Positions 21,771 to 32,900 of a stretch of DNA of 64,000 nucleotides are shown here, piece by piece (positions within the stretch are counted from its first letter, which is position 1; every line of letters begins with the position of its first letter). The position numbers and the translations under genes are program-made. The DNA is taken from contig JAACJK010000060.1 in the NCBI GenBank assembly GCA_013368325.1, forward strand, positions 620,001 to 684,000, written 5' to 3'. The notes beneath the pieces were generated by a model. That model had not been told where the DNA came from. It was given only the letters and a program-made list of their open reading frames with translations, and searched no databases. This DNA comes from Ephemerocybe angulata (lineage: Eukaryota > Basidiomycota > Agaricomycetes > Agaricales > Psathyrellaceae).

Positions 21771-22397
21771 TATGTCTGCTATATTTGAAGGTTTGTGCGT
21801 CGAAGCAAGCCGCGTCTGCGGGGGGCGGGAGACGTGGCGCGGAATTTAAGTGCTGGTTCATGTGCGGCTACTTTCTGGTGTGTGCCAGGTCCTGGCTCGG
21901 TAGCAGCTGGCAAACAGGCGTTTTGGGAGCTAGTGATAGGACTCAGGCAACCTGTAAAGCAAGGAGTTCCATGCAGAGTAGCATCGCGGGACAGTCCAAT
22001 AGCTATTTCGACGGTTTAGATGCTTGAACTGGAAAGGGGGCCTGCCTGTACCGTTCAAGTGTTCTTTGGATTATCTTTGGAGTTCTCTCCCAGATACCTC
22101 AGTTACAGAGGTTGACAGCTTAAACCTCTCTAAGCAAAGCACAATTGACGTCAGTGAGGGGAAAGCGCAAGCGCTCAGGCTGCAACCAAAGCCGTGTCGG
22201 GCTCGCCGACGGAGACGGTCAATGTGATCGGGGCGGGTGGCGGGTGCCTGGGAATCGATTCCGGCCTCCAGCCGCCTCCCTGGGGTCAGGTTCTAATGGC
22301 TCTTAAGCTGCATGGACTAGCACATATGAGTGCCTGATAATATATAGTACCTGCATGCCTCCAAATTCGACGGCGGGAGGTCCACACGCGCTGCTCA

Positions 22398-22466
22398 GGC
22401 GGACCCTCGGACGTACGGACCTCGGACCTCGGACCCCGGACTGCCGGACCGCCGGACTTTCCAATT
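22398..22466 (-). repeat. GTCCG-rich block, right (inverted)
   Basis: On the minus strand it reads as a run of AGTCCG/GGTCCG units, mirroring 21694-21770. The two blocks are similar but not identical. Confidence 0.55.
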
Positions 22467-22725
22467 CGGCGACTTTTTGATCGGCACAAGGTTTACTTCA
22501 GAACATGAATGAAAATGTCTCTAGGAATTCAAAGATTGTTCCCTCTGACTTGGAGAACAAGGGCGGCGCTAAACGTAGTCAATCACTAGTTTAGCGCCTC
22601 GCGTTCGCTTCCGAGAGGGTGGGGCTTACGCATTCGCTCTAAGCTTCAGCCCGCGTAACGGTAACCACATTTTGGAGAATACAAGTACTTCGCTACATGG
22701 GAAGGTCCACACACAAGGCCAGCGG

Positions 22726-23163
22726 TACCATGTTTCCGGTGGAAAGATGAGGGAAACATGGTGAAAACATATGAAATTATTTCCACGTGTTTTCGTGGAC
22801 AAAGCGCTGGAAACACGAAACCGGAATGTTTCCGGAATGTTTCCGGGCGAAAACATCCGGAAAACATGGTGGAAACTTTTGAGGAACAAACGAATGGCAT
22901 GTTTTCGCCCTGAATCCACGAGAAAACATTCAGGACACATTTCCTTTGTATGTTTCCCAAATGGTTCCCCAGGAACCATTTGGGAAACACGCTGTGATGG
23001 GCCAGTCACGTCGAGCGAGTCACCGTGACAATCCCAACAGAGACCGTCACACCATGTTTCCCAAATGTTTCCCGAGGAAACACGGTGGAAACATGACGGC
23101 TTTCATGTTTCCACCAAGGATACTAAGTAAACACAAAGTAAACACTCTGAAAACATGCTCGGA
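22726..23163. repeat. GTTTCC / GGAAAC palindrome-rich cluster with perfect hairpin
   Basis: The hexamer GTTTCC or its complement occurs about thirteen times, usually as CATGTTTCC or GGAAACATG, so that many short palindromes can form. At 22952-22988 there is a perfect 17-bp inverted repeat (GTTTCCCAAATGGTTCC) around a 3-nt loop. The mirror copy in the right arm is at 33732-33768. Its meaning is unknown; it could be the end region of a DNA element. Confidence 0.8.
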
Positions 23164-23552
23164 ATAGCCAAGGGCGTCGGCAAACGTGACTATGGACTTC
23201 GCTAACCGACCACGGCACCTGGCATTACGGTTCTATCGACTGGCGGCGCCGCAAACCCAGACATGGGCTCTGGTGGGCGCTCCGTCGGGATTGGCTCGGT
23301 TCCATGAGGATTGGACCGATGGCGCGTGAGCCGGTTCGGAACGTGATATGTCCGGCGATCAAACATACTGGTTCCGACTGTCGGCTCGTGAGCGCTTTGA
23401 CCTGTCGGCGCCAACTTGAATGACTGACCACTTTATCAGGCTTGGGACCGTCGAAAGAGGTCGAAAGTCTGGAGGTTGAGCGAGGGATCAGCCTCGGGCC
23501 AGGCCTCATTCGTCATGCAGCCAGCTCTTGACGTGATCTCGGCAGCGGCCCC

Positions 23553-23895
23553 ATCAAATCGTGATCGCTGTCATCAACAGCAACAACGAGGGTTTGCTCA
23601 TCGTTCCCTTGCTTCTCACCATCGTCGACTTCACCTCGGTATTTAGTGTGACCCTAGATTCTAAATAGACTGACCATACGAATGTCATTAGATCCTCGCC
23701 ATCAAGCCCTCAGAAGCATGGAAATAGTTCAAGACCGCCTCTGCTGAACGCGCCGCGGCAGAGGAGCGAAAATGGTTGGCCAATCCTGAACATGGGCTAC
23801 AAGCGGATGTACATATGACGGAAGGTGAGTTCATGGATAGTTGAAAGTGTCTCAATGGTCGGTTTAAAATCTTTTAGATTGTGACTCAACTGCGA
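23553..23895 (+). repeat. Internal duplicated segment, unit 1 (with intron-like sequence)
   Basis: This is a diverged copy of 25392-25760 in the same arm. Both begin with CGTGATCGCTGTCATCAACAGC and share GAGGGTTTGCTCATCG, TCGTCGACTTCACCTC, GGGCTACAAGCGGATGTAC and GGAAGGTGAGT, ending near GCGAATATTAGCACCTCC. The first part translates to VIAVINSNNEGLLIVP followed by a hydrophobic run and IVDFTSVF. GTGAGT...TTAG (about 23826-23900) looks like a plus-strand intron. It is probably a fragment of a former gene that I cannot name. Confidence 0.6.
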
Positions 23896-23979
23896 ATATT
23901 AGCACCTCCCCACCTGACAGAATCTCCGCCGCCGTTGTCCGACTGTCGGCTCCCACTACCATTTTCCCTACAAGCAATG

Positions 23980-26900
23980 TCGACGCGAAGCTCAGGCGAG
24001 GTGGACAGGCTGAAGAATTTGGACGATTTAGACTACTTGAACTCCTCCAAGGCTGCTGGACTGCAACCGTTCGCAGGCGGCAACATCGAACTTTCTCGCC
24101 CTGCTTAGCTTCCATGACCGCTCGGGCCTCCCTTTCTCACCCCGTCCACCCCTCGATCTATGTCGACACGAAATTCGGACTGGTTGGACTATCTGGATAT
24201 GGCTACGGCTCGTAGCGCTGCAGCGTCAACCGTCTTCGCGCCGATGAGCCTCCACAGCCGCCCACCCTTCCCTTGTCGTTCTCCTCCACCCCAAGACTTT
24301 GCTCGACGGGATCGACAGGCCGTTTTGACGAGTTCAGCGGTATCAACATCGCGACGCCTAGCGAACGGGCGGTATCGACATCGACACGCCTGGCGGCCCA
24401 ATTTGACCACCGGATCTCCACCACCGCCCCGACCCCAAGCTCCATCTCTTCTCCCCAAGCTGTATCTACGCGAAGATCAGACGAGGTGGACGATTGGACT
24501 ATTTGGACTATTTGGACTATTTGAAGATCAGCAAGGCTCGCGACGCCTAGCGAACAGGCGGTATCGACATCGACACGCCTGGTGGCCCAATTACAACAGA
24601 CTGACCACCGGATCTCCACCACCACCCCGACCCCAAGCTCCATCTCTTCTCCCCAAGCTGTATCTACGCGAAGATCAGACGAGGTGGACGATTGGACTAT
24701 TTGGACTATTTGGACTATTTGAAGATCAGCAAGGCTCGAACTCGGCTGGTACGCTGCCAAGATTGACCTTCCTTGCTCCTCCTGCGACATCGATTAACCT
24801 CACTCTGTAAGCCTCCATGCCCGCTCCTGTTCCATTCTCACTCTTACTGACCCGTTTGACCCGGTCGACCATTTGGACCATTTGGATTATTTCGATTGCT
24901 TTAACTTATCACACCTTTTACTAGCAAGAATGATCCTCCTCGGGCTGCTGAACTTCCCCGCCATCCGGCACCCGATCTCTTCATGTTTAAGACCGCCTCA
25001 ACTGAAAGCGTACGTGAACCAACAGTTTCGCAACAGGTGTTCCCTCTAACGATAGTTTGCTATTGTAGTTACGCGGATACAGCCTGCGGCGTCAGAAGCA
25101 GATACACCAAACCTTTATTTCTGGATTACGAAGATTAGGGTTGGATAACGGACTAGGTAGAGTAGTTTGCCTTGTAACGTAGAATACCTGCTTGAACGAT
25201 CCAAGGCGAAGCGAGTGAGAAGTCGCCTCGTTGGGCGCAGCTCCTGTCAATGAGTGTCGGATTACCCATGTAGAAGGGCGTTCGTCCATCTGAGCGGGAT
25301 TGATGATATGTCTCCGGCCTTGGATGACCTCTGGAATCTGGTATTTACATTGGACAGGTGGGGGATCTCGGCATCAGCTGAGCCATCACAACGTGATCGC
25401 TGTCATCAACAGCGACAACGAGGGTTTGCTCATCGCTCCCTTACCTCTCTTCATCGTCGACTTCACCTCCATATTTACGGTGAGCTCGGATTTTTTTGCT
25501 TAAGCTACACTCTGGATGGACTGACCTTATGAGAAGCACTAGCGTTTCGCCCCCGAAGCCTCCGAAGCGTTGAAACCACCTCTCCTGAGGCCGAGGGGTG
25601 AAATGGCAGGCCGAATCCTGAACCATGGGCTACAAGCGGATGTACTGCAGGTGCACTTGTGATGGAAGGTGAGTACATGGTTAGTTGAAAGTCGAACTGC
25701 GTCTGAATGTTCAGTTTAGAATCTTAGAATCTTAAGAGATCTCAGCTGCTGTGAATATTAGCACCTCCCGCCTGACAGGATCTCCGTCACCATACCTACT
25801 TCCGGCCCCCACTTCCCTCTATCCTAGAAGCAATGTCGACGTGAAGCTCAGTCGAGGCAGACAGGCCGAAGAATTAGGACGATTTGGACTATTTGGACTA
25901 TTTGAACCTCACCAAGGCTCGAACCCGCTCGAACCCGGCTTGTAGGCTGCAACGCCCACCTTACTCGCTCTGCTGAGCCTCCATGACCGCTGGGGCCTCT
26001 CTTTTTCGCCCCCTCCACCCCTCGATTCATGCCGACATGAAGTTCGGACTAGTTGGACTATTTGGACTATTTGGACTATTTGGACATGGCCACGACTCGT
26101 AGAGCTGCAGCCTCGATCGTTCGCCCCGCTGAGCCTCCAGGCCGCCCCACTCTCCCTTCTCAAGGTCTCCATTACCGCCTCAACATCAAGCTCCCTCCCC
26201 TCTACCCCCAATCCGAAGCTCAGACGATCTGGACGATTTGGACTATATGGACTATTTGCATCACGAAGGCTCGGAACTGCAGCGTCGATCTTCATCGCTC
26301 TTCTGAGCCTCCATGACCGCTGGGGCCTCTCTTTCTCGCCCCCTCCACCCCTCGATTCATGTCGACACGAGGTTCGGGCTGTTTGGAGATTTGGATATGG
26401 CCACGACTCGTAGAGCGCTGCAGCCTCGATCGTTTTCGCCTCGATGAGCCTCCTCGGCCGCCCCACCTCGGCCGCCCCAACCTCCCTTCCCAGGATCTCC
26501 ACTACCGCCTCAACACCAAGCTCCCTCCCCTTTACTCCCAAACTGTATCTGCGTGAAGGTCGAACGAGGTGGATATAATTTGGACAATTTGGACAATTTG
26601 GACTATCATGAACTATTCGAACATCGCGAAGGCTCGGGCCTGCAAAGTTCACCTTTCTCGCTCTGCTGAGCCTCCACGACCGTTCGGACGAGGTTCGAAC
26701 TATTTGGAATATTTGGACAATTTGGAATCTGGGGACATCACCATGGCTCGTGGCCCAAGGTCGATCGTCCTCGCCCGGATGAGCCTCCTCCCGCTCCAGC
26801 CTCCCGCCCTTCTCTCCTTCAGCAGCTCCCAGACGAACCTCGCCGGGGGTATCGACATCAAGACGCTCAAGCTCCCTCTCTCCGATTCCCCAAGCCTTGT

Positions 26901-27044
26901 CTATGTGAAGCTCAGATGAGGTGGACTATATGGACTCCGCCGAGCCTCTATGGCCGGTCTAGCTTCCCTTCTCCCTTACCTTCAGCCATCGGCCCCGGTT
27001 CGACGCGAAATTCAGACCGTTTGGACAATTTGGACACCTTGGAC
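23980..27044 (+). repeat. Array of TTTGGACTA-containing modules
   Basis: About a dozen related modules of 100-300 bp follow one another. A module typically reads (ATG)TCGACACGAA, then (C)TCGGACGAGG, then two to four 9-nt units of the TTTGGACTA type. Next come AAGGCTCG, GCTGCAGC(G/C)TCGATCG, TGAGCCTCC and CCTCCCTTCTC. Clean 9-nt runs lie near 24493-24520, 24690-24720, 26050-26085 and 26575-26605. Because the unit is 9 nt, all frames stay open. They read as DYLDYLDYL, WTIWTIWTI or GLFGLFGLF on one strand and IVQIVQIVQ on the other. I see no evidence that any of these peptides is made. The two 9-nt differences between the arms are losses of single units. Confidence 0.75.
25392..25760 (+). repeat. 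Internal duplicated segment, unit 2
   Basis: Counterpart of 23553-23895 within the left arm. It translates to NVIAVINSDNEGLLIAP, then a hydrophobic run and IVDFTSIF. It carries the same GGAAGGTGAGT...GAATATTAG intron-like end. With the inverted arm, four copies of this segment are present in the window. Confidence 0.6.
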
Positions 27045-27368
27045 CGTAGGATTTCTCACGAACCATTCGCCGGACTCTCGTTCCTTTGTCTCTCTCTTGT
27101 CGACACCCCGAAATTCCTGAAGCGCATACTATCAGCCTCCATTCGAGAAGCTTGGGTATTCAATGCACTGACCAGATTAAATATGTCTGGTCGGCAGACT
27201 TGTCAAATGCCCCGCAACTCAAAATGTTCTGTGGCGGCACCCTCTGGGCTTGCTCTGAGCTCTTCAGTGAAATTATGCGCATCACTGCAATCCAGGTTCC
27301 GACAGTTTCTTTGTCCCAATCTCATATATAAGGCTTCCTTAATGTGACGGTCCCAGTTCACCAGCACC

Positions 27369-29546
27369 ATGGCTTCGTTAAATCCAACCGTCTCTATTGA
27401 GCATAGCTCAGATAACGGGCAAACCTGTATTCTACTGAAAGTTCAGATTCAGATTCCGGTCAATAGTGCGTTTCACTCACTCGCCTCAGTATAAGTACCA
27501 GTCCTTACGTATGACCTGATACTTGTCCTACCAATATATCCAGACAACGCCAGCCCCGTTGAGGCATCGGCCATCCAAACTCATGCCAGTGTTGAAGGTG
27601 ACCTTTTGATACGGAGAATTGAAAATGAAGGTACGCCCTTCGAACTCGTTCTGGCTATTTCATCCTGAATGGGGTTTCGCAGGTCCCAGAGATCCACTGA
27701 GGGCAAGCAAGCTCAGCATGGACTCTAAGGAGAATCCTGTCTCGCCGACGCCCTCTTCAGGATCGTTGTTGCCCCCAGAGCTGATTATGAAGATCTTCGC
27801 CGCAATGGTGGACCCCTTGAACCGCATTCTTCCCGAATCCTGCGCTGCAGAATCATCTGCGCTGATCCGCGCGTCGCAGGTGTGTCGCATCTGGCGTCAA
27901 ACTGCCCTCGGAATGTCGGAGCTCTGGGGTCATGTCATCCAGGTCGACCGGGATAGTCCAGATCGATTTAAGACGCTGGTCGATCGGTTAGGAGATCATC
28001 CATTCTCCGTTGTCAGCACCTACCCAGAGTTGTGTCCAGGGGAGTTTGGGAAACGTGTGGACGAGCTGGCGTCGCACTGGACCTGGGTCCTCAGCAATTT
28101 CCACCGCTGCAGGTCTTTCTATGTCCGACTCGGCAACGCGCCATTCTGGAGTCCCCGCGCGTTCAATCATTGCCTGACACACCCCGCACCATTACTCGAA
28201 TCCTTCACGATTATTTCTATGTCGGACTTCTACGTGGGGTATGTAGCGTTCGACGGCACGGAACGCCTCTTCTCAGGCGAAGCCCCCAACTTGAAGTCCC
28301 TCCAACTTCGCGTCCTGACCCCGCTAGTCCCCCAACCCTGCTCATCGACCTGTCAGCCTACTCCGCCCTTACCTCCCTCATGGTGGATAGCCGCGGATAT
28401 CCTGTGTCGGATCGGGAACAAGCACAGTTCACGCCAACCGGTTGGATCACAATCCTTCGGCACCTCCCCCTTCTCACAAGGCTGATTCTCCATGCTGTAG
28501 TCTTCGATGACCCCGACGAAGACCCACAAACACTCGGCGACTCCGGATCTACCTTCTACTTCCAGCATCTGCAATTATTTAAATTGGTTGGCCACGTCCA
28601 TTCCTCTTTCTCATTGTTGGGTTCGATCAAGTATCCCCCGTCCTGTGTCACTCGCATTTCAACCGTCCCCAATGGCAACATTCCCATTCCTCCCATACCG
28701 TTCGATGATGCCTTCGATGTTTTATCGCGTATGCTAGAGCGCCAGTCGCTAGGCGGTGATTCATTGACAATCGGTACCATGGAGGGTGCCCTCCTCGTCT
28801 TGGAGAACGGAGCGGACTGCGTATTTGAATTTCACCTGCAGTGGAAACATGAAGCAGGCGAGTACGTGTACAACTTCCGCGAGTGGAGACAGTTCTTTGC
28901 AACTTTAGCAAAGGCGACGCGAAGTAATTTGGGAAAGACTTTCGCCGCTGTCAAAACCTTGACTATTCGACTGGACGGAAGCGCCGATGATAGTCACCTC
29001 AACGATTCGCTGGACGAAATCTTTGCGCACTTTAACCAGGTTAAGGACTTGCATCTCCACGGATTGTCCAGCAGCACCCTCCTTCGACTGTACTCTCATT
29101 ATCACGCGGGGTCCCCTCAGGAATGTCCTTCATTGCGGTACTTTTTCCCGAACACAACCCGTATCTTCATCGCGTCACCCACATTCCTCCAGTCTAATTC
29201 AAGACTTCAAAGGTGGATAGGGGGGTACCAGGCCCTGGCAAGGTCCCTTGCTTTGCGCGTGGCTATCCCAGAGACCGGAAGGATTGAGGAGATAGTATTG
29301 GTGAATGGAGATGGGCGTATATGGGATGTGGACACCGTTGAGAGGAATGATCTTGACTCGTTTGGAGATTACGAGTGCCTTCGAGGCAAGGAGATTGGAA
29401 CGCCTGCCCTGAGTGTTAGGACTGTGGAGGATGTATATCCCTCTCGGCGCGAAAGGGTAGTCTGGACGGTGGAAGGTCCTTTGGCAGGGACAGACGTTGG
29501 GGTGGAGAATAATGAAGAGGCACTGATAACTCAAGCGTTCTACTGA
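27369..29546 (+). pseudogene. F-box-like protein gene in the inverted-repeat spacer, with a frame change
   Basis: F-box proteins recruit targets to SCF ubiquitin ligases. Exons 27369-27465 and 27544-27630 join in phase to a large exon from 27683. The N-terminus reads MASLNPTVSIEHSSDNG and later LLPPELIMKIFAAMVDP, which is an F-box start. SALIRASQVCRIWRQTALGM with SELWGHV is typical of Agaricomycete F-box proteins. The C-terminal part (LTSLMVDSRGYPV, FPNTTRIFIASPTFL, and an ending NNEEALITQAFY) lies in a different frame. The frame changes near 28320-28370, next to a CCCCC run, and I find no plausible intron to bridge it. The gene is therefore a recent pseudogene, or the assembly has a one-base error there. 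Coding potential on both sides looks intact. It is the only recognisable gene between the inverted arms. Confidence 0.7.
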
Positions 29547-29927
29547 CCATGTAAGAGATAAAGGTTGTAATAGCATCGTGGCATATAGTACAGGATAGAT
29601 GGGTTTACACGGGATTGGTTGTAAATATGGGATATCAAAAGTAATGGTAATGTCCGACACCGCGATCGATTGGTCGTCAGATCACCGACTGTGGATGTGC
29701 CCGCCGTAAAGCGATCTCGTGAGTTATCCGAAGGAGGAGGTTATGATGGAAACTGAACGGTACAGTACTCCTAGTTGCGGCAATGTCAAAATACTTCAAA
29801 TTGCTGAAACGGTCCAACTTGTGTGAGTCGGAACTCGTAAGCCGGGGTGGTCGTAGAGATCTCGTATGTCGGGGATGCGCCGACGAGGTATCGCAGACCG
29901 ACCTGGAGGCGTAGCAACGTAGAAACC

Positions 29928-32900
29928 GTCCAAGGTGTCCAAACGGTCTGAATTTCGCGTCGAACCGGGCCCGATGGCTGAAGGTAAGGGAGAAGGGAGG
30001 CTAGACCGGCCATAGAGGCTCAGCGGAGTCCATATAGTCCACCTCATCTGAGCTTCACATAGACAAGGCTTGGGGAATCGGAGAGAGGGAGCTTGAGCGT
30101 CTTGATGTCGATACCCCCGGCGAGGTTCGTCTGGGAGCTGCTGAAGGAGAGAAGGGCGGGAGGCTGGAGCGGGAGGAGGCTCATCCGGGCGAGGACGATC
30201 GACCTTGGGCCACGAGCCATGGTGATGTCCCCAGATTCCAAATTGTCCAAATATTCCAAATAGTTCGAACCTCGTCCGAACGGTCGTGGAGGCTCAGCAG
30301 AGCGAGAAAGGTGAACTTTGCAGGCCCGAGCCTTCGCGATGTTCGAATAGATCATGATAGTCCAAATTGTCCAAATTATATCCACCTCGTTCGACCTTCA
30401 CGCAGATACAGTTTGGGGGTAAAGGGGAGGGAGCTTGGTGTTGAGGCGGTAGTGGAGATCCTGGGAAGGGAGGTTGGGGCGGCCGAGGTGGGGCGGCCGA
30501 GGAGGCTCATCGAGGCGAAAACGATCGAGGCTGCAGCGCTCTACGAGTCGTGGCCATATCCAAATCTCCAAACAGCCCGAACCTCGTGTCGACATGAATC
30601 GAGGGGTGGAGGGGGCGAGAAAGAGAGGCCCCAGCGGTCATGGAGGCTCAGAAGAGCGATGAAGATCGACGCTGCAGTTCCGAGCCTTCGTGATGCAAAT
30701 AGTCCATATAGTCCAAATCGTCCAGATCGTCTGAGCTTCGGATTGGGGGTAGAGGGGAGGGAGCTTGATGTTGAGGCGGTAATGGAGACCTTGAGAAGGG
30801 AGAGTGGGGCGGCCTGGAGGCTCAGCGGGGCGAACGATCGAGGCTGCAGCTCTACGAGTCGTGGCCATGTCCAAATAGTCCAAATAGTCCAAATAGTCCA
30901 ACTAGTCGAACTTCATGTCGGCATGAATCGAGGGGTGGAGGGGGCGAAAAAGAGAGGCCCCAGCGGTCATGGAGGCTCAGCAGAGCGAGTAAGGTGGGCG
31001 TTGCAGCCTACAAGCCGGGTTCGAGCGGGTTCGAGCCTTGGTGAGGTTCAAATAGTCCAAATAGTCCAAATCGTTCTAATTCTTCGGCCTGTCTGCCTCG
31101 ACTGAGCTTCACGTCGACATTGCTTCTAGGATAGAGGGAAGTGGGGGCCGGAAGTAGGTATGGTGACGGAGATCCTGTCAGGCGGGAGGTGCTAATATTC
31201 ACAGCAGCTGAGATCTCTTAAGATTCTAAGATTCTAAACTGAACATTCAGACGCAGTTCGACTTTCAACTAACCATGTACTCACCTTCCATCACAAGTGC
31301 ACCTGCAGTACATCCGCTTGTAGCCCATGGTTCAGGATTCGGCCTGCCATTTCACCCCTCGGCCTCAGGAGAGGTGGTTTCAACGCTTCGGAGGCTTCGG
31401 GGGCGAAACGCTAGTGCTTCTCATAAGGTCAGTCCATCCAGAGTGTAGCTTAAGCAAAAAAATCCGAGCTCACCGTAAATATGGAGGTGAAGTCGACGAT
31501 GAAGAGAGGTAAGGGAGCGATGAGCAAACCCTCGTTGTCGCTGTTGATGACAGCGATCACGTTGTGATGGCTCAGCTGATGCCGAGATCCCCCACCTGTC
31601 CAATGTAAATACCAGATTCCAGAGGTCATCCAAGGCCGGAGACATATCATCAATCCCGCTCAGATGGACGAACGCCCTTCTACATGGGTAATCCGACACT
31701 CATTGACAGGAGCTGCGCCCAACGAGGCGACTTCTCACTCGCTTCGCCTTGGATCGTTCAAGCAGGTATTCTACGTTACAAGGCAAACTACTCTACCTAG
31801 TCCGTTATCCAACCCTAATCTTCGTAATCCAGAAATAAAGGTTTGGTGTATCTGCTTCTGACGCCGCAGGCTGTATCCGCGTAACTACAATAGCAAACTA
31901 TCGTTAGAGGGAACACCTGTTGCGAAACTGTTGGTTCACGTACGCTTTCAGTTGAGGCGGTCTTAAACATGAAGAGATCGGGTGCCGGATGGCGGGGAAG
32001 TTCAGCAGCCCGAGGAGGATCATTCTTGCTAGTAAAAGGTGTGATAAGTTAAAGCAATCGAAATAATCCAAATGGTCCAAATGGTCGACCGGGTCAAACG
32101 GGTCAGTAAGAGTGAGAATGGAACAGGAGCGGGCATGGAGGCTTACAGAGTGAGGTTAATCGATGTCGCAGGAGGAGCAAGGAAGGTCAATCTTGGCAGC
32201 GTACCAGCCGAGTTCGAGCCTTGCTGATCTTCAAATAGTCCAAATAGTCCAAATAGTCCAATCGTCCACCTCGTCTGATCTTCGCGTAGATACAGCTTGG
32301 GGAGAAGAGATGGAGCTTGGGGTCGGGGCGGTGGTGGAGATCCGGTGGTCAGTCTGTTGTAATTGGGCCACCAGGCGTGTCGATGTCGATACCGCCTGTT
32401 CGCTAGGCGTCGCGAGCCTTGCTGATCTTCAAATAGTCCAAATAGTCCAAATAGTCCAATCGTCCACCTCGTCTGATCTTCGCGTAGATACAGCTTGGGG
32501 AGAAGAGATGGAGCTTGGGGTCGGGGCGGTGGTGGAGATCCGGTGGTCAAATTGGGCCGCCAGGCGTGTCGATGTCGATACCGCCCGTTCGCTAGGCGTC
32601 GCGATGTTGATACCGCTGAACTCGTCAAAACGGCCTGTCGATCCCGTCGAGCAAAGTCTTGGGGTGGAGGAGAACGACAAGGGAAGGGTGGGCGGCTGTG
32701 GAGGCTCATCGGCGCGAAGACGGTTGACGCTGCAGCGCTACGAGCCGTAGCCATATCCAGATAGTCCAACCAGTCCGAATTTCGTGTCGACATAGATCGA
32801 GGGGTGGACGGGGTGAGAAAGGGAGGCCCGAGCGGTCATGGAAGCTAAGCAGGGCGAGAAAGTTCGATGTTGCCGCCTGCGAACGGTTGCAGTCCAGCAG

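Larger units (their letters stand above)
21162..22711. other. Gap with inverted GTCCG-rich blocks, no gene
   Basis: No gene recognised. The stretch contains a tRNA-like relic and two GTCCG-rich blocks in inverted orientation, both listed separately. The remaining open frames are short. It borders the left arm of the large inverted repeat. Confidence 0.5.
22712..27044 (+). repeat. Left arm of the large inverted repeat
   Basis: This 4333-bp arm is repeated in inverted orientation at 29928-34008. Matching positions sum to a constant (56953-56954 over most of the arm, 56963 and 56972 after two 9-nt losses near the inner end, 56720 at the outer end). This shows the two arms are collinear, apart from one 233-bp segment (23098-23330) present only here, two 9-nt unit differences and a 1-nt indel. 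These account exactly for the 252-bp length difference. Scattered base substitutions are the only other differences seen, so the arms are nearly identical. The arm contains a GTTTCC cluster, an internally duplicated segment and many TTTGGACTA repeats. No intact recognisable gene is in it. Confidence 0.95.

Noticed and set aside
22726..23163. CRISPR-like array reading of the GTTTCC cluster
   Set aside because: Repeats are short, irregularly spaced and in both orientations; the host is a eukaryote.
24160..24810. 216-residue open frame in the left arm (and its mirror at 32793-32143)
   Set aside because: It is made of repeated modules whose 9-nt units keep every frame open on both strands. There is no domain and no start-context support, so it is treated as repeat DNA, not a gene.
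30311..31105. 264-residue open frame in the right arm, minus-strand counterpart in the left arm at 26652-25909
   Set aside because: It reads across the same repeat modules, and a 1-nt indel between the arms changes its C-terminus completely, which is not expected for a conserved protein.
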